A stretch of 64,000 bases of DNA from Allosphingosinicella vermicomposti (lineage in GTDB: Bacteria; Pseudomonadota; Alphaproteobacteria; Sphingomonadales; Sphingomonadaceae). Each line of letters starts with the position of its first letter. Positions within the stretch are counted from its first letter, which is position 1. The stretch spans positions 682,001 through 746,000 of the forward strand of contig NZ_PXYJ01000001.1 of the NCBI RefSeq assembly GCF_003012815.1, in the 5' to 3' direction. Shown here in pieces: positions 8,721-17,517 of the stretch. The notes beneath the pieces were generated by a model that did no database searches, was not told the DNA's origin, and was given only the letters and a program-made list of their open reading frames with translations. The position numbers were made by a program, and so were the translations under genes.

Positions 8721-10172
8721 TCAGGCGAAGGTTTCGACCCGCTCGGGCTCGGCCGCGTGCGCTTCCGTGAAATCGGTGAGGCTGGTCGGATAGTCGCCCG
8801 TGAAGCAGGCGTCGCAATATTGCGGACGAGCGGCTTCCCGGGCCTGTTCGCCTACCGCGCGGTAAAGGCCGTCCACGGAAATGAAGGCGAGGCTGTCGGC
8901 CTGGATATAATCCGTCATTTCCTGAAGGTTCATGCGTCCGGCCAGCAGCTTGCTGCGCTCCGGCGTATCGACGCCGTAAAAGCAGCTATGCGCCGTCGGC
9001 GGCGAAGCGATCCGCATATGGACCTCCGCCGCGCCCGCGTCGCGGAGCATCTGCACGATCTTGAGGCTGGTGGTGCCGCGCACGATCGAATCGTCGATCA
9101 GGACGATGCGCTTGCCCTTGATGAGCGCGCTGTTCGCATTGTGCTTCAGCTTCACGCCGAGGTGGCGAACCTGATCGCCCGGCTGGATGAACGTCCGGCC
9201 GACATAATGCGAGCGGATGATGCCGAGTTCGAACGGAATGCCCGCTTCCTGGGCATAGCCAATAGCGGCAGGGACACCGGAATCCGGCACCGGCACGACA
9301 TAATCGGCATCGACCGGCATTTCGCGGGCGAGCTCCGCACCGATCTGCTTGCGCACCGAATAAACGGAGGTGCCGTCCATGATGGAATCGGGCCGGGCGA
9401 AATAGATATGTTCGAAGATGCAGGGCCGGGCGGACACGCTGCCGAAGGGGCGCAGCGACTTCACGTCCGTTCCGTTGACGAGCACCAATTCGCCCGGATC
9501 GACCGAGCGGATGAAAGTCGCGCCGACGACGTCCAGCGCCACCGTTTCCGACGCGAAGATGATCGCATCGCCAAGGCGGCCCATGACGAGGGGGCGGATG
9601 CCAAGCGGGTCGCGGCAGGCCATCATGCCTTCGGCGGTGAGGCAGATGAGGGAATAGGCACCCTCCACCTGCTTCAGCGCATCGATGAAGCGATCGACGA
9701 GACCGGTTTTGGTCGAGGTCGCGACGAGGTGGATGATCACTTCGGTATCGGACGTCGACTGGAAGATCGACCCGCGCGCATTCAGTTCGCGGCGGAGCTT
9801 CATCGCGTTCGAGATGTTGCCGTTATGCGCGACCGCGAAACCGCCCAGGGAGAGCTCGGCGAAAAGCGGCTGGACGTTGCGGAGTGAGGTTTCGCCCGTC
9901 GTCGAATAGCGGACATGACCGACGGCCGCGCTGCCGGCGAGGGCGCGGATCACATCGTCCTTATCGAAATTGCCCGCAACATGGCCTTGGGCGCGATGGC
10001 TGTGAAAGCGATGACCGTCGAAACTGGTGATCCCGGCCGCTTCCTGTCCGCGATGCTGGAGGGCATGGAGGCCGAGGGCGACCACGGCGGAAGACGTCTC
10101 CGCATTCCAAATGCCGAAAACGCCGCACTCCTCGCGCAGCTTGTCGTTGTCGAAAGGATTGGTGGTCAACAT
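8721..10172 (-). CDS. purF: Amidophosphoribosyltransferase
   Basis: PurF makes phosphoribosylamine from PRPP and glutamine, the first committed step of purine synthesis. From the ATG at 10172 (483 aa) the chain begins MLTTNPFDNDKLREECGVFG, so Cys16 is the N-terminal nucleophile after removal of a 15-residue propeptide. The glutaminase domain shows GHVRYSTTGE and AHNGNISNA; the phosphoribosyltransferase domain shows VLIDDSIVRGTTSLKIV. The C-terminal CDACFTGDYP includes cysteines usual for the Fe-S/B. subtilis-type enzyme. An upstream in-frame ATG at 10205 would add 11 residues and is less likely. Confidence 0.95.
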   Translation of the reverse strand: MLTTNPFDNDKLREECGVFGIWNAETSSAVVALGLHALQHRGQEAAGITSFDGHRFHSHRAQGHVAGNFDKDDVIRALAGSAAVGHVRYSTTGETSLRNVQPLFAELSLGGFAVAHNGNISNAMKLRRELNARGSIFQSTSDTEVIIHLVATSTKTGLVDRFIDALKQVEGAYSLICLTAEGMMACRDPLGIRPLVMGRLGDAIIFASETVALDVVGATFIRSVDPGELVLVNGTDVKSLRPFGSVSARPCIFEHIYFARPDSIMDGTSVYSVRKQIGAELAREMPVDADYVVPVPDSGVPAAIGYAQEAGIPFELGIIRSHYVGRTFIQPGDQVRHLGVKLKHNANSALIKGKRIVLIDDSIVRGTTSLKIVQMLRDAGAAEVHMRIASPPTAHSCFYGVDTPERSKLLAGRMNLQEMTDYIQADSLAFISVDGLYRAVGEQAREAARPQYCDACFTGDYPTSLTDFTEAHAAEPERVETFA

Positions 10173-10322
10173 GTCTCTAGCCCGTTGCCCCTGTTCGCGC
10201 GTCATATAGGAAGCCGGATCGGCTTTGTCGCCCCATCTCTTGGCCCGCGCACGCTTTTCTGTTGGAACCCAAGCGCCCCTAACGCCGCTTGGCTGAACGG
10301 AAGATGGTTACGGAGAGGCAAT

Positions 10323-10838
10323 GTGCGTGCAGTTCTAATCGCCCTGCTGCTGCTATCCGCCTGCGGGCGGGAAGGGGAGGAAGCGAAGCAGGCTGATGGA
10401 GAGGCCTCTAGCGAGAGGGCGAAAACGCCGCCGGTGCTGCGCGCGGACGGCCAACCCGGCAGCCTTACCGGCCTCTATGAAAGCGGTCAGGGAATTGGGA
10501 CGAGCCAGCTCTGCGCCATTGAAAAATCAGGGCAGCCGACGCGCTTCGCCCTTGTCCTGCGCGGTGCTGGCGATCGAAGCTGCAGCGGCGGCGGCACATT
10601 GCGCCGGGAAGGGCGTGACTTGCATTTCACCATGGCCGGTGAATCGACCTGCACGTTCGACGCGCGTCTTGAAGGGCGCAGGCTCGTGATTTCGAACGCG
10701 GTTCCCAGCGGCTGTTCCTATTATTGTACAGCAGGGACGAGCCTTGCGGGTGCCGGCTTCACGATGGTTGCCCCCTCGGTGGAGGATGCCCTGCGCGCCC
10801 GCGATCTGGTGGGCGAGCCTTTATGCGGAACGCGGTAG
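10323..10838 (+). CDS. Small putative lipoprotein
   Basis: A 171-residue protein I do not recognise. It starts at a GTG (10323) preceded by GGAGAGG 4 nt upstream, and begins VRAVLIALLLLSACGRE, a lipoprotein signal peptide with lipobox LSAC. The rest is a hydrophilic linker followed by a compact domain with several cysteines (TSQLCAIE, GDRSCSGGG, STCTF, SGCSYYCTAG, EPLCGTR) that could form disulfides in the periplasm. It is divergent from purF and 45 nt upstream of the MerR gene. Function unknown. Confidence 0.75.
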   Translation: MRAVLIALLLLSACGREGEEAKQADGEASSERAKTPPVLRADGQPGSLTGLYESGQGIGTSQLCAIEKSGQPTRFALVLRGAGDRSCSGGGTLRREGRDLHFTMAGESTCTFDARLEGRRLVISNAVPSGCSYYCTAGTSLAGAGFTMVAPSVEDALRARDLVGEPLCGTR

Positions 10839-10845
10839 CGTGGGT

Positions 10846-10870
10846 CGTTGACGTTGACGTGAACGTAAAG
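10846..10870. promoter_or_regulatory. Palindromic operator upstream of the MerR/acyl-CoA dehydrogenase operon
   Basis: The core ACGTTGACGTGAACGT (10851-10866) is palindromic at 14 of 16 positions and extends outward as TTGACG...AACGTAAAG. It ends 17 nt before the MerR start. ACGT-rich palindromes of this kind are known operators of LiuR/AtuR-like MerR regulators of branched-chain and acyl-CoA catabolism, so autoregulation of the downstream operon is the likely role (inference). The first TTGACG could also act as a -35 element. Confidence 0.6.
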
Positions 10871-10883
10871 TAGCAATGCCTTT

Positions 10884-11306
10884 ATGCCGAACACCGCGCT
10901 TCATTCCGACTTTCAATCGGCGGATGCCGCCGACCGCACCTACACGATCACGGATTTGTGCGACGAATTCGCTGTCACAGCCCGGGCGCTGCGTTTCTAT
11001 GAGGATGAGGGCCTGATCTCGCCGGAGCGGCAGGGATTGTCCCGCGTCTACAGTTGGCGCGACCGGGCGCGGCTCGCCTGGATTCTGCGCGGCAAGAGGG
11101 TGGGCTTCAGTCTCGCCGACATTCGCGAAATGATCGACCTCTACGACCTTGGCGATAACCGGCAGGCACAGCGCCGTGTGACGCTCGATAAGTGCAAGGC
11201 GCGGGTTGATCTGTTGAAGAAGCAGAAGGTCGATATCGATGCGACTATCCACGAGCTGGAAGGGTTCATCCAGCTTGTCGAAGGCGTGGATACCAACGGA
11301 AAATAA
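10884..11306 (+). CDS. MerR family transcriptional regulator (LiuR-like)
   Basis: A 140-residue regulator with the MerR winged helix at about residues 20-90 ([20 protein letters not shown], then [21 protein letters not shown]) and a C-terminal coiled-coil dimerisation helix ([23 protein letters not shown]). No cysteine metal or redox ligands follow, so it fits the subgroup controlling acyl-CoA catabolism. It lies directly downstream of an ACGT palindrome and 17 nt upstream of an acyl-CoA dehydrogenase gene, presumably its target. A small-molecule ligand such as an acyl-CoA is inferred, not seen. Confidence 0.88.
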   Translation: MPNTALHSDFQSADAADRTYTITDLCDEFAVTARALRFYEDEGLISPERQGLSRVYSWRDRARLAWILRGKRVGFSLADIREMIDLYDLGDNRQAQRRVTLDKCKARVDLLKKQKVDIDATIHELEGFIQLVEGVDTNGK

Positions 11307-11323
11307 GAACTTTAGGAGCGAGC

Positions 11324-13120
11324 ATGCCAGTTTATTCCGCCCCCGTGCGCGATACGCGCTATGTTCTCGATCACGTCGTCTGCCTCGACCGTTATTCGAA
11401 CGTCCCGGGCTTCGAGAATGCGACCGCCGACATGGTGGAAGCCGTCCTCACCGAAGGCGCGCGCTTTTGCGAGGAAGTGATCTTCCCATTGAACCGCTCG
11501 GGCGATGAGGAAGGCTGCACCCGCCACGACGATGGATCGGTGACGACGCCGAAGGGCTTCAAGGATGCCTATAAGCAGTTCGAGGAAGCGGGCTGGGGCA
11601 CGCTGTCCGCGCCAGTCGAATATGGCGGCCAGGGCCTGCCGCAGGTGATTGCCACGGCGTTCAGCGAATATCTGCTTTCGGCCAACCAATCCTTCGAAAT
11701 GTATCACGGCCTTACCGCCGGTGCGATCGCGGCGATTCTGGTCAAAGGATCGGACGAGCAGAAGCAAACCTATCTGCCCAAGATGATCGCGGGCGAGTGG
11801 ACCGGCACGATGAACCTCACCGAGCCGCATTGCGGCACGGACCTTGGCCTGCTCCGCACCAAGGCCGAGCCGCAGGATGATGGCAGCTACAAGATCACCG
11901 GCACGAAAATCTTCATCTCGTCCGGCGAACATGACCTTGCCGACAACATCATCCACCTCGTCCTCGCCAAGCGGACCGGCGCGCCGGACAATGTGAAGGG
12001 CATCTCGCTCTTCATCGTGCCGAAGTTCCTGGTGAATGAGGACGGATCGGTTGGCGCGCGCAACGGCGTCGTCTGCGGCTCGATCGAGCACAAGATGGGC
12101 ATTCACGGCAATTCGACCTGCGTCCTGAACTATGACGATGCGACCGGCTATCTGATCGGCGAGCCTGAAAAGGGCATGGCCGCGATGTTCATCATGATGA
12201 ATGCGGCACGCCTTGGCGTCGGCCTCCAGGGCCTCGCGCAGGGCGAGGTCGCCTATCAGAACGCCGTCCAATATGCGAAGGATCGCCGCCAGGGCAGGGC
12301 GCTCGTCCCCGAACTGCGCGATCCCGAAGCGAAGGCCGATACCTTGTTCGTCCACCCGGATGTCCGCCGCATGCTGATGGAAGCCCGCGCTTATAATGAA
12401 GGCGCCCGCGCGCTCATACTGTGGGGCGCACTGCAGGTCGATCTCACCCGCAAGGCTGCGACCGAAGAAGAACGGCTCGCGGCCGATGACCTCATTTCGC
12501 TGCTCACCCCGGTCATCAAGGGTTATGTTACCGACATCGGCTTTGCGAATGCGGTGAATTGCCAGCAGGTGTTTGGTGGCCACGGCTATATCCGCGAATG
12601 GGGCATGGAGCAGTTCGTCCGCGACGCCCGCATCGCCCAGATTTACGAAGGCACGAACGGCATCCAGGCCATGGATCTGGTCGGTCGCAAGCTCGGCAAG
12701 GATGGCGGCCGCGCGATCCAGGCCTTCTTCAAGCTCGTCGGCACCGAAGTCGCCGAAGCCAAGGGCAGTGATGCCACAAAGGACTTCGCCGCCGCTCTCG
12801 AAAAGGCCAATGGCGAATTGCAGACCGCGACAATGTGGCTGATGCAGAACGGCATGGCGAACCCGAACAATGCGGGCGCCGCCGCTTACCCTTACATGAC
12901 CTTGATGGGCATTGTGTCGCTCGGCCTCATGTGGCTCCGCATGGTGAAGGCGTCGAGCGAACTGCTTGCGTCGGGGACGGACGACAAGGCGTTTCACGAA
13001 GCCAAGCTGATCACCGCCCGCTTCTTCGCGGAACGGATCATGCCGGATGCTGGTGCGCTCCGCCGCAAGATCGAGGGCGGGGCGGACGCTCTGATGGCGC
13101 TGCCGGTGGAGGCCTTTTAA
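11324..13120 (+). CDS. Acyl-CoA dehydrogenase with C-terminal extension
   Basis: An FAD enzyme that introduces the alpha-beta double bond in acyl-CoA during beta-oxidation. The 598-residue length, the N-terminal [19 protein letters not shown] and the C-terminal extension ([22 protein letters not shown]) match the long AcdA-like group. Visible are [36 protein letters not shown] and the catalytic-base motif IYEGTNGIQ (Glu). A GGAG lies 7 nt before the ATG. It is co-transcribed with the MerR gene upstream. Chain-length preference is not predictable here. Confidence 0.92.
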   Translation: MPVYSAPVRDTRYVLDHVVCLDRYSNVPGFENATADMVEAVLTEGARFCEEVIFPLNRSGDEEGCTRHDDGSVTTPKGFKDAYKQFEEAGWGTLSAPVEYGGQGLPQVIATAFSEYLLSANQSFEMYHGLTAGAIAAILVKGSDEQKQTYLPKMIAGEWTGTMNLTEPHCGTDLGLLRTKAEPQDDGSYKITGTKIFISSGEHDLADNIIHLVLAKRTGAPDNVKGISLFIVPKFLVNEDGSVGARNGVVCGSIEHKMGIHGNSTCVLNYDDATGYLIGEPEKGMAAMFIMMNAARLGVGLQGLAQGEVAYQNAVQYAKDRRQGRALVPELRDPEAKADTLFVHPDVRRMLMEARAYNEGARALILWGALQVDLTRKAATEEERLAADDLISLLTPVIKGYVTDIGFANAVNCQQVFGGHGYIREWGMEQFVRDARIAQIYEGTNGIQAMDLVGRKLGKDGGRAIQAFFKLVGTEVAEAKGSDATKDFAAALEKANGELQTATMWLMQNGMANPNNAGAAAYPYMTLMGIVSLGLMWLRMVKASSELLASGTDDKAFHEAKLITARFFAERIMPDAGALRRKIEGGADALMALPVEAF

Positions 13121-13139
13121 GGGCGCGTATTAACTCTTC

Positions 13140-13209
13140 CTCATTGCGAACAAAGCGAAGCGATCCATCTGGTGAGGACTGGATTGCTTCGCTGCGCTCG
13201 CAATGACGA
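13140..13209. repeat. Intergenic inverted repeat, family R5
   Basis: The left arm TCATTGCGAACAAAGCGAAG and right arm CTTCGCTGCGCTCGCAATGA pair across an approximately 20-nt loop. It lies between the convergent acyl-CoA dehydrogenase and lipoprotein genes. A possible half-copy is seen at 35476-35500 near tRNA-Arg. Confidence 0.85.
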
Positions 13210-13215
13210 GGATCG

Positions 13216-14214
13216 TCAATTCTTTGAGAAGGACAGGTTCGCGCCCTTGTCGCCGCTCAGCGTAAAGCCGTTGTCCTTGGCAGCGAACACATAGTCGGCC
13301 TTGTCGATCTTCAGCTTTTCCATCTTGCCCTTGCCGCATTGCTGGCGAACGTCGGCGACGGCGAAGATCGTCTTACCAGCTTCCTGCCGGACATGGCCGA
13401 ACCGCTCTTCGCGCACCGGCGTGCACTTGCCCGTGCGACGTTCCATCTGGGCGACCATGTGGAAAGTGCCGTCGGGCGCGACGTCGAGGGACGTCGTCCG
13501 CTTCACCTTAACGGGCTTGTATGAATAAGTGATCGTTGTGTTGGTCGGCGATCCAGCGCCAAAGGTGCCGCCCAAATTGGTGCCGAAACCCCCGGTAGCA
13601 ATCGCGGCCTGGAATTTAATTTCCGGACCCCAGACCAGCTCCGTCCCAAAGGATTGCTGCGACCATTTGCCGGCAATTCCGGCGTTCTTGACGGCGTCGG
13701 CCGCGGCTGCCGGATTGCCCATGCGATAGGGTATGCCACCGGGATTCCTATCCACCTTCTTGTCGCCTTTCGGGTCGACGATAAGCGTCAGTGGGGTCAG
13801 TTTTTCCCCGGACGGAATGGCGTCCATATTGTTTGCGAAGGCCATAAGATCGCCGTCATCAAGCGACGTATTCTCGTTTACGTCCTTCCACATCAGAACG
13901 TGATAATCACCTTTTTGCGGAACAACGATTTCGTAGGTGCCGACGCCGTTTTCGACTTTCACAGGGACTTCGGCCTCTTTCAGGCAGGTCTCCTGCGGCG
14001 TCAGACAGGCAAGGGCCTTGGTGCCATCCAGCGAGTGTCCATCGGGCGCGGTCACCATTCCCTGAATGACAAGAGCCGGATCGACCTTCGGCGCCTCGGC
14101 GACCTCTTCGCTTTTATTGGTCGTGGTCTGCGCATCATTTCCACCGCATCCCGAGAGTGCGGCAAGCGCGACGGACGCGACGAGATAGCGATGCAATTGC
14201 GTGCGTAAGATCAT
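13216..14214 (-). CDS. Putative lipoprotein with a calcium-loop-like motif
   Basis: A 332-residue protein that I cannot assign. From the ATG at 14214 (GGGAGGA 7 nt upstream decides the start) it reads MILRTQLHRYLVASVALAAL then SGCGGN, a lipoprotein signal with lipobox LSGC. An early domain looks like an immunoglobulin-type or carboxypeptidase-regulatory fold and contains DVNENTSLDDGD, which resembles a dockerin/EF-hand calcium loop (DxNxNxxxDxGD). A glycine-rich stretch follows (TGGFGTNLGGTFGAG), then a beta-rich C-terminus. It is probably periplasmic or outer-membrane anchored. No partner is evident. Confidence 0.75.
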   Translation of the reverse strand: MILRTQLHRYLVASVALAALSGCGGNDAQTTTNKSEEVAEAPKVDPALVIQGMVTAPDGHSLDGTKALACLTPQETCLKEAEVPVKVENGVGTYEIVVPQKGDYHVLMWKDVNENTSLDDGDLMAFANNMDAIPSGEKLTPLTLIVDPKGDKKVDRNPGGIPYRMGNPAAAADAVKNAGIAGKWSQQSFGTELVWGPEIKFQAAIATGGFGTNLGGTFGAGSPTNTTITYSYKPVKVKRTTSLDVAPDGTFHMVAQMERRTGKCTPVREERFGHVRQEAGKTIFAVADVRQQCGKGKMEKLKIDKADYVFAAKDNGFTLSGDKGANLSFSKN

Positions 14215-14348
14215 GATGTTCCTCCCATTCGGTCCGCAGCCGAATCCCCGGCTATTGCCTAACATGGCTATTTGAAGTGGGACAAGGCGGGGTCTCTCTT
14301 GGCGGGCGTATTCCGCTGTTTTAGGGTGGCGGAGGTGAGGGAGGTATT

Positions 14349-15413
14349 ATGGTGCATGAAACGACGGACGCTTTAGGGCAAAGCAAGCGACGGAATTGGC
14401 CTCTCTACCTTCTGGGCGGCATCCTGCTGCTTGGCGTCGCGGCGCTGTTCGCCTGGCCCAAGGACAATGGCGCTCCTGCGGACAATGCCGCCACCACCAC
14501 ACTGCCGGATACCGACCTGACGAATGTTGTGCAGGCAGAGGAGGCGGCGCAGCAAATCGCGGCGGGCACCTTCGTTGAATGGAGCGCGGCGAAATATCCG
14601 GAGCCCGTGACGTTCCAGTCCGGCGAAATTCGGGTCAGGGTGTCATCTGTCGTGGAGGACGATCTGGCCGCTCCGGAGGTGACGGTCAGCGCGCCCGGTA
14701 TGAACGATCATGTGATGAGAGGCGAAGCCGCCCAACCGACCGCCACACACCGCATAGGGATCGGCCGCCTCAATCCACAGGCGCGGATCGATCATGTCAT
14801 CCTCGCAAGCTATTCGGGCGGCGCGCATTGCTGTACCGCCATCCAGGTCGCGGTCCCGTCCGGCGACAGCTTCGTGACGGCGGACCTGGGGGAATGGGAC
14901 GGCGAGGGGATCAGCGAGTTTCCGCGCGACCTTTCGGGCGACGGGACGGCCGATTTCATTCTCTATGACAATGCATTTCTCTACGCTTTCACGGCCTATG
15001 CCTTTAGCGAGGCGCCGCCTGCCGTTTACAACCTGGTGGGCGCGAAGTTCGCTGACGTATCCCGTGCGCCCGCTTTCCGCCCGCTTTTTGCTAAGCGGAT
15101 GACGGAGAGCGGAGAGAGGTGCCGTCCGGACGGTGAAAGCCCGCGCAATGGCGCCTGTGCCGCCTTCGTTGCATCGGCGGCCCGCATCGGCCGGTTCGAT
15201 GAGGCCTGGGCGCAAATGCTGCGGTCTTATGAGAATGACGCCGAATGGGATTTGCCAACCGGTTGCCGGGTCAGCACGAAAGGTGAATGTCCCGAAGACC
15301 AATTGATCGAATATTCGAGCTATCCCGAGGCTTTGCGCGCGTTCCTGATCGAACGGGGCTATCTGCCGACAAGCGCGGCGGCCCCGTCGCCGGAGCCGCC
15401 CGGAATTGAATGA
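14349..15413 (+). CDS. Membrane-anchored hypothetical protein
   Basis: A 354-residue protein of unknown function. A single transmembrane helix (WPLYLLGGILLLGVAALFAW, residues 17-36) follows a short cytoplasmic tail, placing the remainder in the periplasm. The distal part contains SYSGGAHCCTAIQVAVPSGD and DLSGDGTADFILYDNAFLY, resembling FG-GAP/VCBS-like calcium-loop or integrin-type repeats, and a cysteine-bearing C-terminal region (GERCRPDGES, GCRVSTKGECPEDQ). GGAGG lies 5 nt upstream of the ATG. It converges with the next gene with only 4 nt between stops. Confidence 0.75.
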   Translation: MVHETTDALGQSKRRNWPLYLLGGILLLGVAALFAWPKDNGAPADNAATTTLPDTDLTNVVQAEEAAQQIAAGTFVEWSAAKYPEPVTFQSGEIRVRVSSVVEDDLAAPEVTVSAPGMNDHVMRGEAAQPTATHRIGIGRLNPQARIDHVILASYSGGAHCCTAIQVAVPSGDSFVTADLGEWDGEGISEFPRDLSGDGTADFILYDNAFLYAFTAYAFSEAPPAVYNLVGAKFADVSRAPAFRPLFAKRMTESGERCRPDGESPRNGACAAFVASAARIGRFDEAWAQMLRSYENDAEWDLPTGCRVSTKGECPEDQLIEYSSYPEALRAFLIERGYLPTSAAAPSPEPPGIE

Positions 15414-15417
15414 GACG

Positions 15418-16659
15418 TCAGGCGGGCGAACTTGCACCTGACTGCGTTAAAATGGCCGCGTTAAGCGCGCCGTTGCCAAAGAAGGTGATGTTGTTGCCGA
15501 CTCGGTGTGCTTCCAGCCGGAGTTGCAGGTTGCGGTCGTAGCGGCCGAGTTTCATCAGGCCGTCGTTGAACCAGCCGGTGCCGCTCCCTGAACCGTCGAC
15601 GTGAGATGCGAATTGCCCCGCTGCCGGCCAGATCGCCTTGTCGAGGGTTGCGACGAACTTTCTGATGTCGTCGTCCGTCCACTCCATTCCGGCGTCGTGC
15701 GCTTCCACGATGAACGAGATGACGCCGTTCGCGTGGGCGACATCCTGGCCGGGGCGGGCGATCGAGCCCCAGATATCGCTCCAATAATAAGCGTCCGGCG
15801 CTCCAAATCCTGGCTGCATCTGTTCGCGGAGAGACGAGGGGTGGTTCGGCATGTCGCGATTGATGTTGTTGAAGACGGCAAGATAAGCCGCCTTTCGAGC
15901 CGGGTCCGCAGTCATCCGCGACAGGTCCATGGCGATAAACGCCCAATGCGCGGCCATATGCGTGCGGTTGCGATAGATATAGGAATTGGCGCCGCGCGTG
16001 GCCCATTTATCGAAAATGTGCATCTCGGTGAAGGCCAACAGCCTGTCGTAATGGGCGCGATAGACGGGATCGTTGTAGAGGGTAGGCGTTTCCGCGATGA
16101 CGCGCAGCAATCGCGTCACGTATCGCCAGCAATAGCTTTCGTAGAGCGGCACTTCCTGCCCCGCAGTGTCGGAAGCTGCCGACGCCCAGCCAAGATAACC
16201 GTCCTTAAACACACTGCCCGGCAGGGACGATGAGGGGCGGACATTGGCGACGACATTGTTCACATAAAGAAGGGCGCGGTCGAGATACTCCGCCTTGCCG
16301 GTTGCCCGGTACATCGCCGTGTTGCCATCGATCGCGTAGGCAAGATTGTAATATTGCGCGCTGTCGAAAGACTGGCTGCGAGGCAGATAATCGCCTTCAT
16401 GCTCCTGATTCCACACATTCAGAAACAGCGCCTCCCAGGCCGCGACGCTGCGCAGCGGTTGGGCGGGAGGCGGGTCGGGCGGGGGAGGAGGCGTCGGAAC
16501 GGGCGGAGGCACGGGCGGCGCCGGAACCTGTCCACCACCATTTGGACTGGAGCCTTGACCGTTTCCACCGCCACATGCGGAAAGGCTGCTCAGGACAAAG
16601 ACGCTTAAAGCCGACGAGGTGGCAAGGCCACGGGCACGCCGAAGACGGGATGAGAACAT
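15418..16659 (-). CDS. Secreted lipoprotein with alpha-helical barrel-like domain, function unknown
   Basis: A 413-residue protein. It opens with a Tat- or Sec-like basic signal and lipobox (MFSSRLRRARGLATSSALSV, then SSLSACGGG), followed by a proline-rich linker (QVPAPPVPPPVPTPPPPPDP) that would carry the domain off the membrane. The domain from about residue 70 has repeated helical units rich in aromatics (YYNLAYAIDGNTAMYRATGK, YLDRALLYVNNVV, YESYCWRYVTRLLRVIAE, HMAAHWAFIAMDL), reminiscent of the (alpha/alpha) toroids of polysaccharide lyases and unsaturated glucuronyl hydrolases. Enzyme activity is only a guess. GGGAGG precedes the ATG by 8 nt. Confidence 0.75.
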   Translation of the reverse strand: MFSSRLRRARGLATSSALSVFVLSSLSACGGGNGQGSSPNGGGQVPAPPVPPPVPTPPPPPDPPPAQPLRSVAAWEALFLNVWNQEHEGDYLPRSQSFDSAQYYNLAYAIDGNTAMYRATGKAEYLDRALLYVNNVVANVRPSSSLPGSVFKDGYLGWASAASDTAGQEVPLYESYCWRYVTRLLRVIAETPTLYNDPVYRAHYDRLLAFTEMHIFDKWATRGANSYIYRNRTHMAAHWAFIAMDLSRMTADPARKAAYLAVFNNINRDMPNHPSSLREQMQPGFGAPDAYYWSDIWGSIARPGQDVAHANGVISFIVEAHDAGMEWTDDDIRKFVATLDKAIWPAAGQFASHVDGSGSGTGWFNDGLMKLGRYDRNLQLRLEAHRVGNNITFFGNGALNAAILTQSGASSPA

Positions 16660-16782
16660 CAGACTAGCCTCCCCATTTACGCACGCGGTTTAATGCGTGG
16701 GATCATTATCCGGCTCTGTCGGCCCGGATGGAGATTTACCAGCTTGGTGAGAACGGAACAAGCAACGCGGCGCGTGCGGCTT

Positions 16783-17517
16783 TTAGACCTCGAACAAGGC
16801 GTAAGGCTTGCCCGCTTCTGCCTGCACGACAAACTGCGCGCAATTGTACACGGGGACGCCGCGCGGCGTCGCGCCCTTAAACGCGCCGCGGTGGGCGTGA
16901 CCGTGAAGCGCCACCTTCACGTTGTCGAAACGGTCGATGGCATTGGCCAGCCGCGACGAGCCCAGGAACGGAAAAATTTCCGGGGGCTCGCCCTCCACCG
17001 TTTCGGGAATGGGCGAATAATGGGTGATCGCGACGACGCGCTCGGTACGCAGTGATCGCAGCGCATTTTCCAGCTTCCGCGCTTCGTTCCTGGATTCGTC
17101 GACGAACACCTTGATCGCCTCTTCGCCAAAGGCGCCAAGCTCGCCGCGTCCAAAGCCGCCGATAAAGCCTTTGACGCCCGCGAAGCCGACGCCTTCGATC
17201 ATGGCGGCTTGTTCGTCCAGCACCTTCATGCCTGCCTGATGGAGGATTTCGACGACCTTCTCCGGCTGTCCGCATTCATAGTCGTGATTGCCGAGCACGC
17301 CTACGATCGGGACGGTGCAGTGGCGCATATCCTCTGCGAGGATTTCGGCTTCGCTCGCTTTGCCGAAATTGGTGAGGTCTCCGCACAGGGCGACCACGTC
17401 CGCTTTCTCGGCCATTTCCTCGAAAAGCGCGCGATAGCGGTTGTGGCTATCGTCATTGACGTGGAGGTCGCCGATCGCGGCGAGCGTGATCGTCTCAGTG
17501 GTGCTTTGGTCGTTCAT
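16783..17517 (-). CDS. Metallophosphoesterase
   Basis: A 244-residue calcineurin-like phosphoesterase. All metal-site motifs are visible: GDLHVN (Asp17, His19), CGDLTNFG, LGNHDYECG, ITHYSP and HGHAHRG. No signal peptide is present, so it is cytoplasmic. Its start overlaps the end of the upstream nucleotidyltransferase gene by 23 nt, so the two are almost certainly co-translated. The substrate is unknown; small family members act on phosphodiesters or nucleotides. See the finding on this pair. Confidence 0.88.
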   Translation of the reverse strand: MNDQSTTETITLAAIGDLHVNDDSHNRYRALFEEMAEKADVVALCGDLTNFGKASEAEILAEDMRHCTVPIVGVLGNHDYECGQPEKVVEILHQAGMKVLDEQAAMIEGVGFAGVKGFIGGFGRGELGAFGEEAIKVFVDESRNEARKLENALRSLRTERVVAITHYSPIPETVEGEPPEIFPFLGSSRLANAIDRFDNVKVALHGHAHRGAFKGATPRGVPVYNCAQFVVQAEAGKPYALFEV

